A stretch of 64,000 nucleotides of DNA from Hongsoonwoonella zoysiae (GCF_013266695.1 NZ_JABRXF010000001.1:388236-452235), one strand, 5' to 3'; shown: positions 19,451 to 29,732, numbered from the stretch's first letter. The notes: generated from the sequence alone by a model not told the origin. Numbers and translations: made by a program.

Positions 19451-19933
19451 GTGCGTGTGTTGTTCGCCTCTATCGGACGCCTGAAAGCCGGCGCCGAACG
19501 GCAGCTTTTCGACAGATACGCAGAGCGGATCGGCAAGGCCGGTCGCCCGCTTGGAATATCCTCCGCGCAAGAAATCGAAATACCGGAAGACCGTTCGCCG
19601 CGCGCGGAAGAGCGCAAGGCAAACGAAGCGCGCGCACTCATGAAGGCGCTGCCGGCAGGGTGTATCGTCATCGCACTCGACGAAAACGGCAAGACGTTCA
19701 CGAGCGAGGCCTTTGCCGCACGGTTCGAAAGCTGGAAAGACAGCGGCGCACCGGCCATCGCCCTCCTCGTCGGCGGGCCGGACGGGCACGGTGACGAAGT
19801 GTTGAACGCAGCGGAGCTGAAACTCGCCTTCGGGCCGATGACATGGCCGCACCAGATCGTGCGCAGTCTTGCCGCCGAACAGGTTTATCGCGCGATCACG
19901 ATTTTGAGTGGTCACCCCTATCACCGCGCATGA
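19451..19933 (+). CDS. rlmH: 23S rRNA (pseudouridine1915-N3)-methyltransferase RlmH
   Basis: 160 residues, GTG start at 19451. A SPOUT-class knotted methyltransferase: it opens with VLFASIGRLKAGAERQLFDRYAERI, then VIALDENGKTFTSEAFA, the SAM-binding LLVGGPDGHGDEV and a C-terminal MTWPHQIVRSLAAEQVYRA. It methylates pseudouridine 1915 in helix 69. It follows rsfS by 56 bases, a conserved pairing. Confidence 0.96.
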   Translation: MRVLFASIGRLKAGAERQLFDRYAERIGKAGRPLGISSAQEIEIPEDRSPRAEERKANEARALMKALPAGCIVIALDENGKTFTSEAFAARFESWKDSGAPAIALLVGGPDGHGDEVLNAAELKLAFGPMTWPHQIVRSLAAEQVYRAITILSGHPYHRA

Positions 19934-20157
19934 TATCGCCTGCCGATTGGGCATAACCATTCCAACGCCCGTATTCTGCCTCATTTGTAAACTAGCGAAC
20001 GAATGATCGATGGGGCCTCCGCGCGAACGGTCGTTATGGTTGACGATTCATTAACGTGACGGAGCCATCCTGAGGGAAACGGACAGGCGAGATGACGGTG
20101 CAGAAAAAGCACCCGGCCATGGTTGCGACCTGTTCGAACGTTTCTCAAGGGGTGGGT

Positions 20158-21504
20158 ATGCGCATTGGGTCAGCCCGGGCTCGGGACGCCGTGACGGCTT
20201 TCTTGTTGAGTCTGTGCCTCCTATTCGGCGCAACTGCCGCGTCAGGGCAGGATACGCCGGGCGAAGGCGCCGACGAGAGCGCCTTGAGCGGACGGATCGC
20301 CGAGCGGGAAAAGGAACTGGGCGCCCTTACGCAGGACATCGAGCTGTCGGCCGAAAGGCAGGCGGCGATCGCCCGCGAGATCCGCGCGATCGACCGGGAC
20401 CGGGAGGCGCTCAACGTAGACCTTTTGCGCACCGCACAGCGGGTCAAGGCGCTTGAGGACCAGTTGGCGGCAACCGAGGCGCGGCTTGGCCGCCTGGTGA
20501 GGAACGAGGAAACCGTGCTGGCTTCTTTGAGAGAACGGGAAGGCGTATTGACGGAAGTGCTATCCGCGCTGCAGCGGATCGGCCAGCGTCCGCCGCCCGC
20601 GCTCGCGGTAAGGCCGGAAGACGCGATCGGCGCCGTTCGCGGCGCGCTACTTCTCAACGCGGTCATGCCGGAAGTTCACATCGAAACTCAGGCGCTGTCG
20701 AGCGACCTGAAGGAATTGCGTCGGCTGAAAGTCTCCATCGCGGCGGAGCGGGACCGGCTGACGACCGATGCCGGGCGCCTTGCCGAAGAGCGCAAGCGCG
20801 TGGAACTGATACTGGCCTCCAAAAGGGAACAGCGCGCGAGAAACCAGGCCGAACTGGAATCCGAGCGCGAACGCGCAGCGCAACTGGCGGAGCAGGCGAC
20901 GTCCCTGAAGACGCTGATAGCCTCCATCGAAGAAGAAATCGAAAGCGCGCGCAGGGCGGCGGAAGAGGCGCGCGCCGCCGAAGCCGCACGGGCGAAGGCC
21001 GGCGAAACGGAAACCGCCGCGGCACCCTTTGCCGATCCGGGCCGGCTGGCGCCCGCTGTCGCATTTGTGAACACGAAAGGAAACCTGCCGCTTCCGGTGG
21101 CCGGCTCCTCTCTCAGAAGCTTTGGCGAAGACGACGGATTCGGCGGTTTGACCGAGGGCCAGTCCATCGCCACCCGTTCCGGTGCCCAGGTTACGGCGCC
21201 GACCGATGGCTGGGTGGTCTATGCCGGACCGTTCCGTTCCTACGGCCAGCTCTTGATCCTGAACGCCGGCGACGGGTATCATATCCTTCTTGCCGGATTG
21301 GGACGCATAGACGTGGAGTTGGGGCAGTTCGTTCTCGCCGGGGAACCCGTGGCGGAGATGGGATCGACGCAATTGGCAAGTGCAGCGACCCTTGACCTTG
21401 CAGCGACTCAGCCCGTCCTCTACGTTGAATTCAGAAAAGACGGCATCGCGATCGATCCATCGCCATGGTGGGATCGAGCCGAAGACGAAAAGGTTCGCGG
21501 ATGA
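20158..21504 (+). CDS. EnvC-like murein hydrolase activator (degenerate LytM/M23 domain)
   Basis: 448 residues from the ATG at 20158, which has AAGGGG five bases upstream and begins a signal peptide ending near TAASGQ. Long coiled coils span about 40-290 with a low-complexity Ala/Glu stretch at about 270-305. The C-terminal domain has the M23 fold (GAQVTAPTDGWVVYAGPFRSYGQLL), but the zinc ligands are missing: the first His/Asp motif is absent and the HxH motif reads YHILLA. It therefore should activate amidases at the division site rather than cut murein itself. The stop overlaps the ctpA start (ATGA). Confidence 0.88.
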   Translation: MRIGSARARDAVTAFLLSLCLLFGATAASGQDTPGEGADESALSGRIAEREKELGALTQDIELSAERQAAIAREIRAIDRDREALNVDLLRTAQRVKALEDQLAATEARLGRLVRNEETVLASLREREGVLTEVLSALQRIGQRPPPALAVRPEDAIGAVRGALLLNAVMPEVHIETQALSSDLKELRRLKVSIAAERDRLTTDAGRLAEERKRVELILASKREQRARNQAELESERERAAQLAEQATSLKTLIASIEEEIESARRAAEEARAAEAARAKAGETETAAAPFADPGRLAPAVAFVNTKGNLPLPVAGSSLRSFGEDDGFGGLTEGQSIATRSGAQVTAPTDGWVVYAGPFRSYGQLLILNAGDGYHILLAGLGRIDVELGQFVLAGEPVAEMGSTQLASAATLDLAATQPVLYVEFRKDGIAIDPSPWWDRAEDEKVRG

Positions 21505-22841
21505 TTCGGAAAGCCTCACTACTCCTGGTTGGTGTCGTTATGGGCGCAACCGCCGTGACGACGCTGTCGCAAGTTCCGGTACGCGTCAGCGGTGTCGCAA
21601 ACGCCGCCGCATCCGACACCTACAGGCAGCTCAACCTGTTCGGAGATGTGTTCGAACGTGTCCGGTCCGACTATGTCGAGACGCCGGATGACGCGAAGCT
21701 GATCGAATCGGCGATAAACGGCATGCTGTCGTCGCTCGATCCGCATTCCAGCTACCTGTCGCCGAAGAACTTCCGCGACATGCAGGTGCAGACCCGCGGC
21801 GAATTCGGCGGCCTCGGCATTGAGGTCACCATGGAAGACGGGCTCGTCAAGGTCGTCACACCTATCGACGACACACCGGCATTCAAGGCCGGCGTGCTGG
21901 CCGGCGACCTGATCACCCACCTCGACGGCGAACAGGTGCAGGGCCTGACCCTCAACGAAGCGGTCGAGCGCATGCGCGGCGCCGTGGGCACCGAAATCGA
22001 AATCACGGTTCGCCGCGAGGGCGCCGACGAAGCGCTGAAATTTTCCATCAAGCGGGACGTCATCCGCATCAAGTCCGTGCGCTTCCGAGAAGAGGACGAT
22101 GTCGGCTACATCCGCGTCACCCAATTCAACGAACAGACGTTCGATGGCTTGCGCGACGGTATCGAATCACTGACGAAATCCATCGGCGAAACGAGGCTCA
22201 AGGGCTTCGTGATCGACCTGCGCAACAATCCGGGCGGCCTGCTGGATCAGGCGATCGCCGTTTCCGACGCCTTCCTCGACCGTGGCGAGATCGTCTCCAC
22301 ACGCGGGCGCAACAGCGAGGAAACGCAGCGCTACAACGCCCGTTCCGGCGACCTCGTCAAAGGCGTTCCGGTGATCGTGCTGCTGAACGGCGGTTCGGCT
22401 TCGGCCTCGGAGATCGTGGCGGGTGCGCTGCAGGACCATCGCCGCGCGACCATTCTCGGCACCCGCTCCTTCGGCAAGGGCTCCGTGCAGACGATCATCC
22501 CGCTTGGCGCGAATGGCGCCATCCGCCTGACCACGGCGCGTTACTACACGCCCTCCGGCACATCCATCCAGGCCAAGGGCATCGAGCCCGACATCGAAGT
22601 CCTTCAGGAACTGCCCGACGAACTGAAAGGCAAGGCCGAGACCAAGGGCGAAGCAGGCTTGCGCGGCCATCTGCAAGCGGAAGACGGCGAGGAGAACGAA
22701 GGCTCCGGCAGCCAGGCCTACGTTCCGACCGACCCGAAGGACGACGCGCAGCTCAAGCTTGCCCTCGACCTGTTGCGGGGCATCCAGGTACACAGCGCCT
22801 TCCCGCCAACCGGTGAGCAGAAGGCATCCGTTCCCAACTGA
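21501..22841 (+). CDS. ctpA: C-terminal processing peptidase, S41 family
   Basis: 446 residues from the ATG at 21501, overlapping the envC-like stop. A signal peptide or anchor ends near VANAAA. A PDZ domain (EFGGLGIEVTMEDGLVKVV, VLAGDLITHLDGEQVQGLTLNEA) occupies about 85-175. The catalytic Ser lies in LNGGSASASEI and the Lys in SFGKGSVQ, the Ser-Lys dyad of tail-specific proteases. It is periplasmic. The C-terminal part after residue 390 is acidic and variable. The envC-ctpA pairing is conserved in alphaproteobacteria. Confidence 0.95.
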   Translation: MIRKASLLLVGVVMGATAVTTLSQVPVRVSGVANAAASDTYRQLNLFGDVFERVRSDYVETPDDAKLIESAINGMLSSLDPHSSYLSPKNFRDMQVQTRGEFGGLGIEVTMEDGLVKVVTPIDDTPAFKAGVLAGDLITHLDGEQVQGLTLNEAVERMRGAVGTEIEITVRREGADEALKFSIKRDVIRIKSVRFREEDDVGYIRVTQFNEQTFDGLRDGIESLTKSIGETRLKGFVIDLRNNPGGLLDQAIAVSDAFLDRGEIVSTRGRNSEETQRYNARSGDLVKGVPVIVLLNGGSASASEIVAGALQDHRRATILGTRSFGKGSVQTIIPLGANGAIRLTTARYYTPSGTSIQAKGIEPDIEVLQELPDELKGKAETKGEAGLRGHLQAEDGEENEGSGSQAYVPTDPKDDAQLKLALDLLRGIQVHSAFPPTGEQKASVPN

Positions 22842-22941
22842 TCGGCCAAGTCGCTAGTAGCCGGTTCGAATATCAACGCAGATCGACTCCAGGTCATTGA
22901 GGGAGTGGCCCGGCGATGCGGCAAAGGCGGTTTGACCGAAT

Positions 22942-24117
22942 ATGAGCTCGAATGATCTGTCCGCTCCCCTCGGACTGGGCAAGCGCAAAATCATGCGCTT
23001 GCCGTTCGGCCTCGTCGGGGCCGGCCTTCTCGTCATTCTGATCACTACCGCACTGGTCTGGATCGGCGTCGTGGACGACCCCCTTGGCGGCGAACCGACG
23101 GCTGTGGTTCGCCTCGAACGATCGTTGGAAGGCCTTTCCGCGCGAGACATCGGCGTCGTCGGCATCGATCCGGTACTCAACGACGAATCCTCCTCGCAAA
23201 CCGCAAACGGCAAGAGAGAAGCCCAGAAGCCTCTCGGCCCCAGGTTCGAACCGAACCCCGATTTGTCGCAGACCGTTGCCGCCGGCGTAACTCCGCCGAT
23301 CCCCTCAAGTCTTTCTATCCGGGCCGATTCCCGCGTGATGGAACCCGGCCCCTACGGCCCGCTTCCCGCCGTTTCAGCCGACGGGCTGCGACCGCTCGAT
23401 CTCTACGCGCGGCCGGCCGACAATTCCTTCCCCAACGTGCCGAAGATCGCCATCGTGGTCGGCGGCTTGGGGTTGTCGCAAACGACGACGCAAATGGCGA
23501 TCGAGAAATTGCCGCCGGAAACCACCTTCGCCTTCGCCCCCTACGGGTCGAGCCTCGACCGCTGGATGCAACGGGCAAGGCAGCAGGGTCACGAGATGCT
23601 GCTTCAGCTTCCTCTGGAGCCTTTCGATTATCCCGACAACGACCCCGGCCCCCACACGCTTCTCGTGAACCTCAAGTCCGACCAGATCCACGACCGCCTC
23701 GCCTGGCTGCTGTCGCGCCTGACTAACTATGTGGGTGTGACCAACTATACCGGCGCCCGTTTCACCTCGGACGAAGCGGCGCTGCAAGGCCTCTTTTCCC
23801 AGGTCACCGATCGCGGACTGATGTATCTCGACGACGGTTCGTCGTCGCGCAGCGTCGCGGCGACCGTGGCAAGCGGGGAACACACGCCGTTCTCCAAGGT
23901 CGACATCGTGCTTGATGAAGTGCCGAAGCCCGATGAAATCACCTCGCGCCTGCTTCAGCTTGAAGGCGTCGCGCGGGCGCAAGGCATGGCGGTTGGCGGC
24001 GCCTCCGCATTACCGGTGACGATCGAACAACTTGCCGAATGGTCCAGGACGCTGGAGGAGCGCGGCTTGCAACTCATCCCGGTCAGCGCCTCTATCGATC
24101 GCTCGGTCGGGAACTAG
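22942..24117 (+). CDS. Divergent polysaccharide deacetylase family protein
   Basis: 391 residues. One N-terminal membrane helix at about 21-42 is followed by a Pro-rich linker to about residue 155, and then a NodB-like fold: PKIAIVVGGLGLSQTTTQMAIEKLP, LLQLPLEPFDYPDNDPGPHTL and MYLDDGSSSRS. This group has lost part of the metal-binding motifs of true deacetylases. It follows ctpA and precedes rppH, which is the usual neighbourhood in Hyphomicrobiales, and suggests a cell-envelope role. Confidence 0.88.
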   Translation: MSSNDLSAPLGLGKRKIMRLPFGLVGAGLLVILITTALVWIGVVDDPLGGEPTAVVRLERSLEGLSARDIGVVGIDPVLNDESSSQTANGKREAQKPLGPRFEPNPDLSQTVAAGVTPPIPSSLSIRADSRVMEPGPYGPLPAVSADGLRPLDLYARPADNSFPNVPKIAIVVGGLGLSQTTTQMAIEKLPPETTFAFAPYGSSLDRWMQRARQQGHEMLLQLPLEPFDYPDNDPGPHTLLVNLKSDQIHDRLAWLLSRLTNYVGVTNYTGARFTSDEAALQGLFSQVTDRGLMYLDDGSSSRSVAATVASGEHTPFSKVDIVLDEVPKPDEITSRLLQLEGVARAQGMAVGGASALPVTIEQLAEWSRTLEERGLQLIPVSASIDRSVGN

Positions 24118-24123
24118 TTCGCG

Positions 24124-24624
24124 GTGACGATCGACGTGGAGACGCTTCCCTATCGTCCTTGCGTGGGCGTCATGCTCGTGAACGCGAAAGGCCTCGTATG
24201 GGTGGGAAAGCGCGTTCCGGAACACGACGCGGAGCCGGAGCACGCCTGGCAGATGCCACAAGGCGGTATTGACCCGGGTGAGGATCCCCTGCTTGCGGCC
24301 AAACGCGAGCTCTACGAGGAAACGTCGATCCGCTCCATCGAGTTGATCGCCGAAGCCCCCGAATGGTTCACCTATGATTTTCCCCCTCAGGTGCTGGAAC
24401 GCACCCGCAAGGGGAAATACCGTGGCCAGGCGCAGAAGTGGTATGCCTTCCGCTTCATGGGCGAAGAGGCGGAGATAAATATCCAGTCCCCGCCTGATGG
24501 CCATGAGCGGGAATTCTGTGACTGGCGCTGGGAAAAGGCGGACAGGCTTTGCGACCTGGTAATTCCCTTCAAGCGGGACGTCTATAAACGCGTCGTTTCG
24601 GCTTTCGCGGATTTGACCGCCTGA
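24124..24624 (+). CDS. rppH: RNA pyrophosphohydrolase (Nudix)
   Basis: 166 residues, GTG start six bases after the preceding stop. The Nudix box is complete (GGIDPGEDPLLAAKRELYEETS, with the REx2EE core within AAKRELYEETS). PYRPCVGVMLVNAKGLVWVGKR opens the fold. It removes pyrophosphate from the 5' end of mRNA to trigger decay and can cut dinucleoside polyphosphates. Confidence 0.95.
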   Translation: MTIDVETLPYRPCVGVMLVNAKGLVWVGKRVPEHDAEPEHAWQMPQGGIDPGEDPLLAAKRELYEETSIRSIELIAEAPEWFTYDFPPQVLERTRKGKYRGQAQKWYAFRFMGEEAEINIQSPPDGHEREFCDWRWEKADRLCDLVIPFKRDVYKRVVSAFADLTA

Positions 24625-24794
24625 CGGCATAGCCCTCCCGGACATCGAATACCCGTAAAACTGCATCCGCTTCCTCCCGGAGCAAGTTGGGATCGGGGTA
24701 ATTTCTGATTTCGAAAGCGGTTCCGCATTCGTGGAAAGCACACTAAATTGCGGGTAGACAAGCAAAAAACATCTGCGCAAACGGGAGGGCGCTC

Positions 24795-25565
24795 ATGGAT
24801 TTCGGCTCGGCGCTTAGGGGCAGGCGCATCTTGATCACCGGCGCATCGAGCGGGCTTGGCATGCATTTCGCCCGCCTCTCCGCCCGGCAGGGAGCGAAGG
24901 TCGCCATTGCCGCAAGACGGCGCGAACGCCTTGAAGATCTGTGCAAAGAACTTCTTGCCCTCGGCGCGGAGCGTGCTCTCGCCAGCACGCTGGACGTTAG
25001 CGACGAAACGTCGATCGACGCTTGCATCGCCGACGTCGTCGAGGCGTTCGATGGGCTGGATGTTCTCGTCAACAATGCGGGCACGGCGAGCGGCGGAACC
25101 GCGCTGGACCAGACTGCGGAGGATTTCGACCAGGTCGTGAACGTCAACCTGCGCGGCGTCTGGCTGCTTTCCACCGCCGCAGGACGCCACTGGCGCGATA
25201 CAGCTACGCCCGGCGCGATCGTCAACATCGCCTCGATCCTCGGCGAGCGCGTCGCCAAGGGCGTGGCGCCCTATGCGATCTCCAAGGCCGGTGTCGTCCA
25301 GATGACCAAGGTTCTGGCGCTCGAACTTTCACGCCACGATATCCGCGTGAACGCGATCGCGCCCGGCTATTTCGAGACGGAGATCAACGCAGGCTTTTTC
25401 GACACCCCGCAGGGCGCGGCGATGATCAAGCGCATTCCCATGCGGCGGACCGGCAAGCCCGAAGAGCTCGACGGTCCGTTCATCCTGCTTGCGAGCGATG
25501 CCTCGCGCTACATGACCGGCGCCGTCATCCCCGTCGACGGCGGCCACCTGGTATCTTCTCTCTGA
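24795..25565 (+). CDS. Short-chain dehydrogenase/reductase
   Basis: 256 residues, classical SDR. The cofactor motif is TGASSGLGMHFA near residues 15-26, followed by NNAGTA. The catalytic Ser is in NIASILG and YAISK provides Tyr and Lys. The C-terminus ends with the DGGHLVSSL typical of FabG-like enzymes. It lies 19 bases before an acyl-CoA dehydrogenase on the same strand, which points to fatty-acid or related acyl-CoA oxidation. The exact substrate cannot be told. Confidence 0.9.
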   Translation: MDFGSALRGRRILITGASSGLGMHFARLSARQGAKVAIAARRRERLEDLCKELLALGAERALASTLDVSDETSIDACIADVVEAFDGLDVLVNNAGTASGGTALDQTAEDFDQVVNVNLRGVWLLSTAAGRHWRDTATPGAIVNIASILGERVAKGVAPYAISKAGVVQMTKVLALELSRHDIRVNAIAPGYFETEINAGFFDTPQGAAMIKRIPMRRTGKPEELDGPFILLASDASRYMTGAVIPVDGGHLVSSL

Positions 25566-25584
25566 CGAAAGCGGAGCTGTTTGC

Positions 25585-26790
25585 ATGGATTTTACGCTCG
25601 ACCCGCGCCACGACGAGCTTCGCCTGAAGGTTCGCGAATTCGTCGATGAGCACATTATCCCTCTGGAAAGCGATCCGGCGAACTACAACGAATTCGAAAA
25701 CATCCGCATGAGCCTGCGCGACGAGCTCAGGCAAAAGGCGAAGGCGGTCGGGCTCTGGGCTCCGCAGATTTCAAAGGCGCGCGGCGGGTTGGGCCTGCCG
25801 ATGGTGGGACAGGCGGTGTTCTACGAAGAGGCGAACCGCTCGATCTTCGGGCCGTCCGCCTTCAATTGCGCGGCACCCGACGACGGCAACATGCGCACCC
25901 TTGAGATGGTGGGGACCGAAGCTCAGAAGGATGCCTGGCTACAGCCGATCGTGGACGGAAAGGTGAACTCCAGCTTCGTGATGACCGAGCCCCATCCGGG
26001 CGGCGGATCGGACCCCGGCATGATTGCGACACGGGCCGACCGCGACGGCGACAGCTGGCGCATCCGCGGCCACAAGTGGTTCATCTCCGGCGCGGCAGTC
26101 GCCAGGCACTTCATCCTCATGGCGCGCACCGACCCCAACCCGGAGGAAAAGCGCAGACACCTGACAGCCTTTCTCTTTCACGCTGACCAGCCGGGATGGC
26201 GCATCGTCCGGCGTATCGAGAACATGGGCCCCGACGAACACGGCGGCGTGTGCGAGCTTGAATTCGACGGCTTGACGATCCCGGATGAAAACCGGCTGAT
26301 GGAAGTGGGCGACGGCCTGAAGCTGACGCAAATCAGGCTTGGCCCCGCCCGCCTCACGCACTGTATGCGCTGGCTCGGCCTTGCCAAGCGCTGCATGGAA
26401 ATCGCCCAGGAATATGTGTCCAGGCGCGAAGGCTTCGGCATTCGCCTTGCCGACCGGGAATCCGTGCAGCTCAAGCTTGGCGAAGTGGCGCATGACATCC
26501 AGATCGGCCGTCTTCTCGTCATGAACGCCGCCTGGAAGCTCGACCAGGGCGACAGGGCGCGCACCGAAGTGTCCTCCGCCAAGATTCACGTGGCCGACAC
26601 GCTGCAAAAGGCAGTCGACACGGCGCTGCAACTCAACGGCGCGCGCGGATACTCCAAGGATACGATCCTGGAATGGGTCTACCGCTACGCCCGCTGCGCA
26701 AGGCTCGTCGACGGGGCGTCGGAAGTGCACAAGATGGTGCTGGCGCGCTCTTACGCAATAGAGGGCAGCGACTACTGGAAATGGGGCTGA
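25585..26790 (+). CDS. Acyl-CoA dehydrogenase family protein (ACAD10/11-like)
   Basis: 401 residues. The N-terminal helical part (DELRLKVREFVDEHIIPLE), middle part (SSFVMTEPHPGGGSDPGM, HKWFISGA) and C-terminal FAD-binding helices (LQLNGARGYSKDTILEWVYRYARCARLVDGASEVHKMVLARS) are all present. It introduces a double bond into acyl-CoA using FAD. The sequence type resembles the ACAD10/ACAD11 group for longer or 4-hydroxy acyl chains; that subgroup is tentative. It is operonic with the SDR upstream. Confidence 0.9.
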   Translation: MDFTLDPRHDELRLKVREFVDEHIIPLESDPANYNEFENIRMSLRDELRQKAKAVGLWAPQISKARGGLGLPMVGQAVFYEEANRSIFGPSAFNCAAPDDGNMRTLEMVGTEAQKDAWLQPIVDGKVNSSFVMTEPHPGGGSDPGMIATRADRDGDSWRIRGHKWFISGAAVARHFILMARTDPNPEEKRRHLTAFLFHADQPGWRIVRRIENMGPDEHGGVCELEFDGLTIPDENRLMEVGDGLKLTQIRLGPARLTHCMRWLGLAKRCMEIAQEYVSRREGFGIRLADRESVQLKLGEVAHDIQIGRLLVMNAAWKLDQGDRARTEVSSAKIHVADTLQKAVDTALQLNGARGYSKDTILEWVYRYARCARLVDGASEVHKMVLARSYAIEGSDYWKWG

Positions 26791-26808
26791 CAGCGCGGCG
26801 AGGCGCGA

Positions 26809-27960
26809 TCAGCCGCTCGCAGCCGCCCATTCCGCCAGAACTTCAGGATCTTCCTCATGCGGTCTTGTAGCTGCCTGAAGTTCCGCGAAGCGAGCGGCCT
26901 CCGCCAGTTGCGACAGCGCCCAAACGGCCGCCCCCCGCACGACCGGCGCCGGATCGTCCAGCAAACGCTCGATATCCGGCAGCAGAGAGGTATCCTGCGA
27001 ATTGCCGGCCGCGATCAGCACGTTACGGATGAACCTGTCGCGCCCGATCCGCTTGATCGGCGAGCCTGAAAACAGCGTCCGGAAGGCCGCATCATCAAGC
27101 TTAAGGAGATCGGCGAGCTTCGGTGCCAGAAGATCATCGCGCGCCTTCAGCTTCGCTTCCCGCGCCTCGACGGCGAATTTGTTCCACGGGCACGCCGCAA
27201 GACAATCGTCGCAGCCGTAGATGCGATTTCCCATCGCCTTCCGGAATTCGCGAAGGATAGGCCCCTTGTGCTCGATCGTGAGGTAGGAGATGCAACGGCG
27301 CGCATCAAGCTGATAGGGCGCGGGGAATGCCTTCGTCGGGCAAGCGTCGAGGCAGGCGCGGCAGGAACCGCAATGGTCGATTTCGGCCTCGTCCGTCGGG
27401 AGATCCAGCGTCGTGAAAATCTCGGCCAGGAAGAACCACGAACCCAACTCCCGCGAGACGAGATTGGTGTGTTTGCCCTGCCAGCCGACACCGGCCTGCT
27501 CTGCGAGCGGTTTTTCCATGACGGGTGCCGTATCGACGAAGACCTTCACCTCGCCATCCGGAACGCCGGCGGCGCGCGCACGCGCTAGAAGAAACTGCGC
27601 CAGTTCCTTGAGCCGGCCCTTGACGATGTCATGATAATCGCGGTGGCGCGCATAGACGGAAATCGTTGCCCGGTCCCTGGCCAAGAGATGGGCGTTCGGC
27701 GCGATATCAGGCGTGTAGGACATCGCCAGCACGATCACCGAACGCGCTTCATGCCAGATCGCCTGCGGGTGCTGCCGGCGGGAGAGCGTTTCCTCCATCC
27801 AGGCCATCGTGCCGTGATAGCCGTTCGTCACATAGGCGCGAAGGTTTTCTCCATGCCGGGGCGCAAGATCGGCGGGCGCCACCCGGCAAAGATCGAATCG
27901 CAGTTCCCGGGCCTTCTTCTGAAGCGCCTTCTTGAGGCGCGCGGCGGCACGCGGGGTCAG
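26809..27960 (-). CDS. queG: Epoxyqueuosine reductase QueG (unusual start)
   Basis: Cobalamin- and Fe-S-dependent enzyme for the last step of queuosine tRNA modification. Two ferredoxin-type clusters are visible: [16 protein letters not shown] and [13 protein letters not shown]. The N-terminal domain has [16 protein letters not shown] and the C-terminal HEAT-like part has [20 protein letters not shown]. No ATG, GTG or TTG lies in frame near the expected start. A CTG at 27960-27958 overlaps the GST stop as CTGA with GAGGA nine bases upstream and gives 383 residues, the family length; the next in-frame ATG is at 28086, deep in the GST gene. Confidence 0.9.
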   Translation of the reverse strand: MTPRAAARLKKALQKKARELRFDLCRVAPADLAPRHGENLRAYVTNGYHGTMAWMEETLSRRQHPQAIWHEARSVIVLAMSYTPDIAPNAHLLARDRATISVYARHRDYHDIVKGRLKELAQFLLARARAAGVPDGEVKVFVDTAPVMEKPLAEQAGVGWQGKHTNLVSRELGSWFFLAEIFTTLDLPTDEAEIDHCGSCRACLDACPTKAFPAPYQLDARRCISYLTIEHKGPILREFRKAMGNRIYGCDDCLAACPWNKFAVEAREAKLKARDDLLAPKLADLLKLDDAAFRTLFSGSPIKRIGRDRFIRNVLIAAGNSQDTSLLPDIERLLDDPAPVVRGAAVWALSQLAEAARFAELQAATRPHEEDPEVLAEWAAASG

Positions 27961-28649
27961 AAGTCCAGGTCCTCGTAGGTCGCCGCCGGGGGCATGCCGC
28001 GCACCCTCTCGCCCAGAAGCGGACGGAAGCTTGGCCGCGACTTTATCCTGGCGTACCAGGTCTTCACGTTTTGCTCGTCCTCCCATGGCACCTCGCCCAG
28101 ATAATCGGCGCAGGAAAGCTCCGCCGCAACCGCGAAATCCGCAAATCCAAGCCGGCTGCCGGCAATCCAGTTCCGCGAGGCGGCAAGATAACCGAAATAG
28201 CGAATATGATGGCGGATGTTGGCCCTGGCCGCGCGCAGCGCCGTCGAATCGGGCGCACCGCCACCGCTCGATGCCGGCATTTCCTGCTTGTAGACCCGCT
28301 CGCGAACGAACGGGCCGACCACCTCCTGGTCCAGCTTGTTCACCGCCCAGTCGACGAGGCGGCGGGTTTCTGCGCGCGCATCCGGATGATCCGGCATAAG
28401 GCGGCGGTTACCGACGGCATAACCGCGCGTTTCGTCCAGATACTCCATGATGGCGAAAACGCCGCAGACGGGCGGACCGTCATTTTCCTGCAGCACAGGT
28501 ACGCTACCGGCCGGATTGAGCAGGAGAAACTCCCGCCGCCGCTCCCAGGGGCGCTCGATGACGAGTTCCGGCTTCGCTCCATATTCGGTCAGGATCAACC
28601 GGACGAAACGCGATGCAGGTGAAAACGGATGGTGGAACAACGTCAGCAT
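27957..28649 (-). CDS. Glutathione S-transferase family protein
   Basis: 230 residues. The N-terminal thioredoxin-like domain has [21 protein letters not shown] and the conserved cis-Pro [25 protein letters not shown]. The all-helical C-terminal domain includes [27 protein letters not shown]. The catalytic Ser/Cys position is Ser11 or nearby. The product is likely cytosolic with an unknown substrate. It is the first gene of a two-gene operon with queG, whose coding region overlaps its stop, and it is divergent from uppP. Confidence 0.9.
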   Translation of the reverse strand: MLTLFHHPFSPASRFVRLILTEYGAKPELVIERPWERRREFLLLNPAGSVPVLQENDGPPVCGVFAIMEYLDETRGYAVGNRRLMPDHPDARAETRRLVDWAVNKLDQEVVGPFVRERVYKQEMPASSGGGAPDSTALRAARANIRHHIRYFGYLAASRNWIAGSRLGFADFAVAAELSCADYLGEVPWEDEQNVKTWYARIKSRPSFRPLLGERVRGMPPAATYEDLDF

Positions 28650-28842
28650 GAGGGGAATGGTAACCCGTTCGCGCTTATCAAGCGATGTTGGCGACTATTG
28701 GCGAAAACACTTTCGCAACGGTTCATGCCGTATCGGCAAGAGGTTGCGCCCCCGTGCGCTCCCGTATAGTCCGTGACGCAACGTTGCACAATACGCCGCG
28801 AAAAGAGCAGAAACGATTCGGCGCGAGCGGAGATCGCCCTGT

Positions 28843-29649
28843 ATGGAAACTGATACACTCGCAAGCGCCCTTCTTCTCGGCCTCGTGGAGGGCCTGACGG
28901 AATTCATACCGGTTTCATCGACAGGCCACATCCTGCTTCTCGGACATTTCATCGGATTCCACAGCACTGGCAAAACTTTCGAGGTGCTAATCCAGCTCGG
29001 CGCCATATTGGCGATCCTGACTGTCTATTCCTCGCGCCTCCTGAAACTCGCGAAAGCCCTGCCGAGCGACCCGATGGCCCAGCGCTTCACCACCGGCATC
29101 GTGCTCGCCTTCCTGCCGGCAGCCGTGGTCGGCGTTTTTGCCCACGGCTTCATCAAGAAGGTCCTGTTCGAATCCCCCGCTCTCATCTGCTCAACACTCG
29201 TCCTTGGTGGCGTGATCCTTCTTTTCATCGACCGCCTGTCGACCAAGCCAAAGTACACCGACGCGATGAGCTATCCCGTGTGGCTATGCGTTGCGATCGG
29301 CTGTTGCCAGACGCTGGCGATGATACCGGGCGTTTCCCGATCGGGCGCCACGATAGCAGGTGCGCTGCTGCTCGGAACGGACAAGCGCTCGGCGGCGGAG
29401 TTTTCATTCTTCCTGGCCATGCCGACGATGGCCGGCGCCTTCGCCTTCGACCTCTACAAGAACCGCAATGTTCTTTCCCTCGACGATGCCGCCCTCATAT
29501 CGGTCGGCTTCATTGCCGCTCTCATTGCCGGCATTTTCGTGGTGCGCGGTCTTCTGGACTTCGTATCCAGGCACGGCTTCGCGCCCTTCGCCTGGTGGCG
29601 CATCGTCGTCGGGCTGGCAGGCTTCGCGGGGCTTTATTTCCACGGGTGA
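28843..29649 (+). CDS. uppP: Undecaprenyl-diphosphatase (BacA/UppP family)
   Basis: 268 residues, very hydrophobic with about eight membrane helices. Both family signatures are present: [20 protein letters not shown] near the N-terminus and [17 protein letters not shown] around residues 160-178. It regenerates undecaprenyl phosphate, the lipid carrier for peptidoglycan and surface polysaccharides, and can give bacitracin resistance when overexpressed. It is monocistronic and followed by a strong hairpin. Confidence 0.97.
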   Translation: METDTLASALLLGLVEGLTEFIPVSSTGHILLLGHFIGFHSTGKTFEVLIQLGAILAILTVYSSRLLKLAKALPSDPMAQRFTTGIVLAFLPAAVVGVFAHGFIKKVLFESPALICSTLVLGGVILLFIDRLSTKPKYTDAMSYPVWLCVAIGCCQTLAMIPGVSRSGATIAGALLLGTDKRSAAEFSFFLAMPTMAGAFAFDLYKNRNVLSLDDAALISVGFIAALIAGIFVVRGLLDFVSRHGFAPFAWWRIVVGLAGFAGLYFHG

Positions 29650-29732
29650 TCTTCACATCGCGCGCCATACGGACGACCCTGGAAACAGCCGGCACGAAGA
29701 CCTTATGTTCAAATAATGCCTAGAACGAAAAT

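Noticed and set aside
24640-24780. Second copy of the palindromic mosaic element before the SDR gene
   Set aside because: Only short, imperfect resemblance (GAAAGCGG, TTCGTGG); no full inverted-repeat module could be matched.
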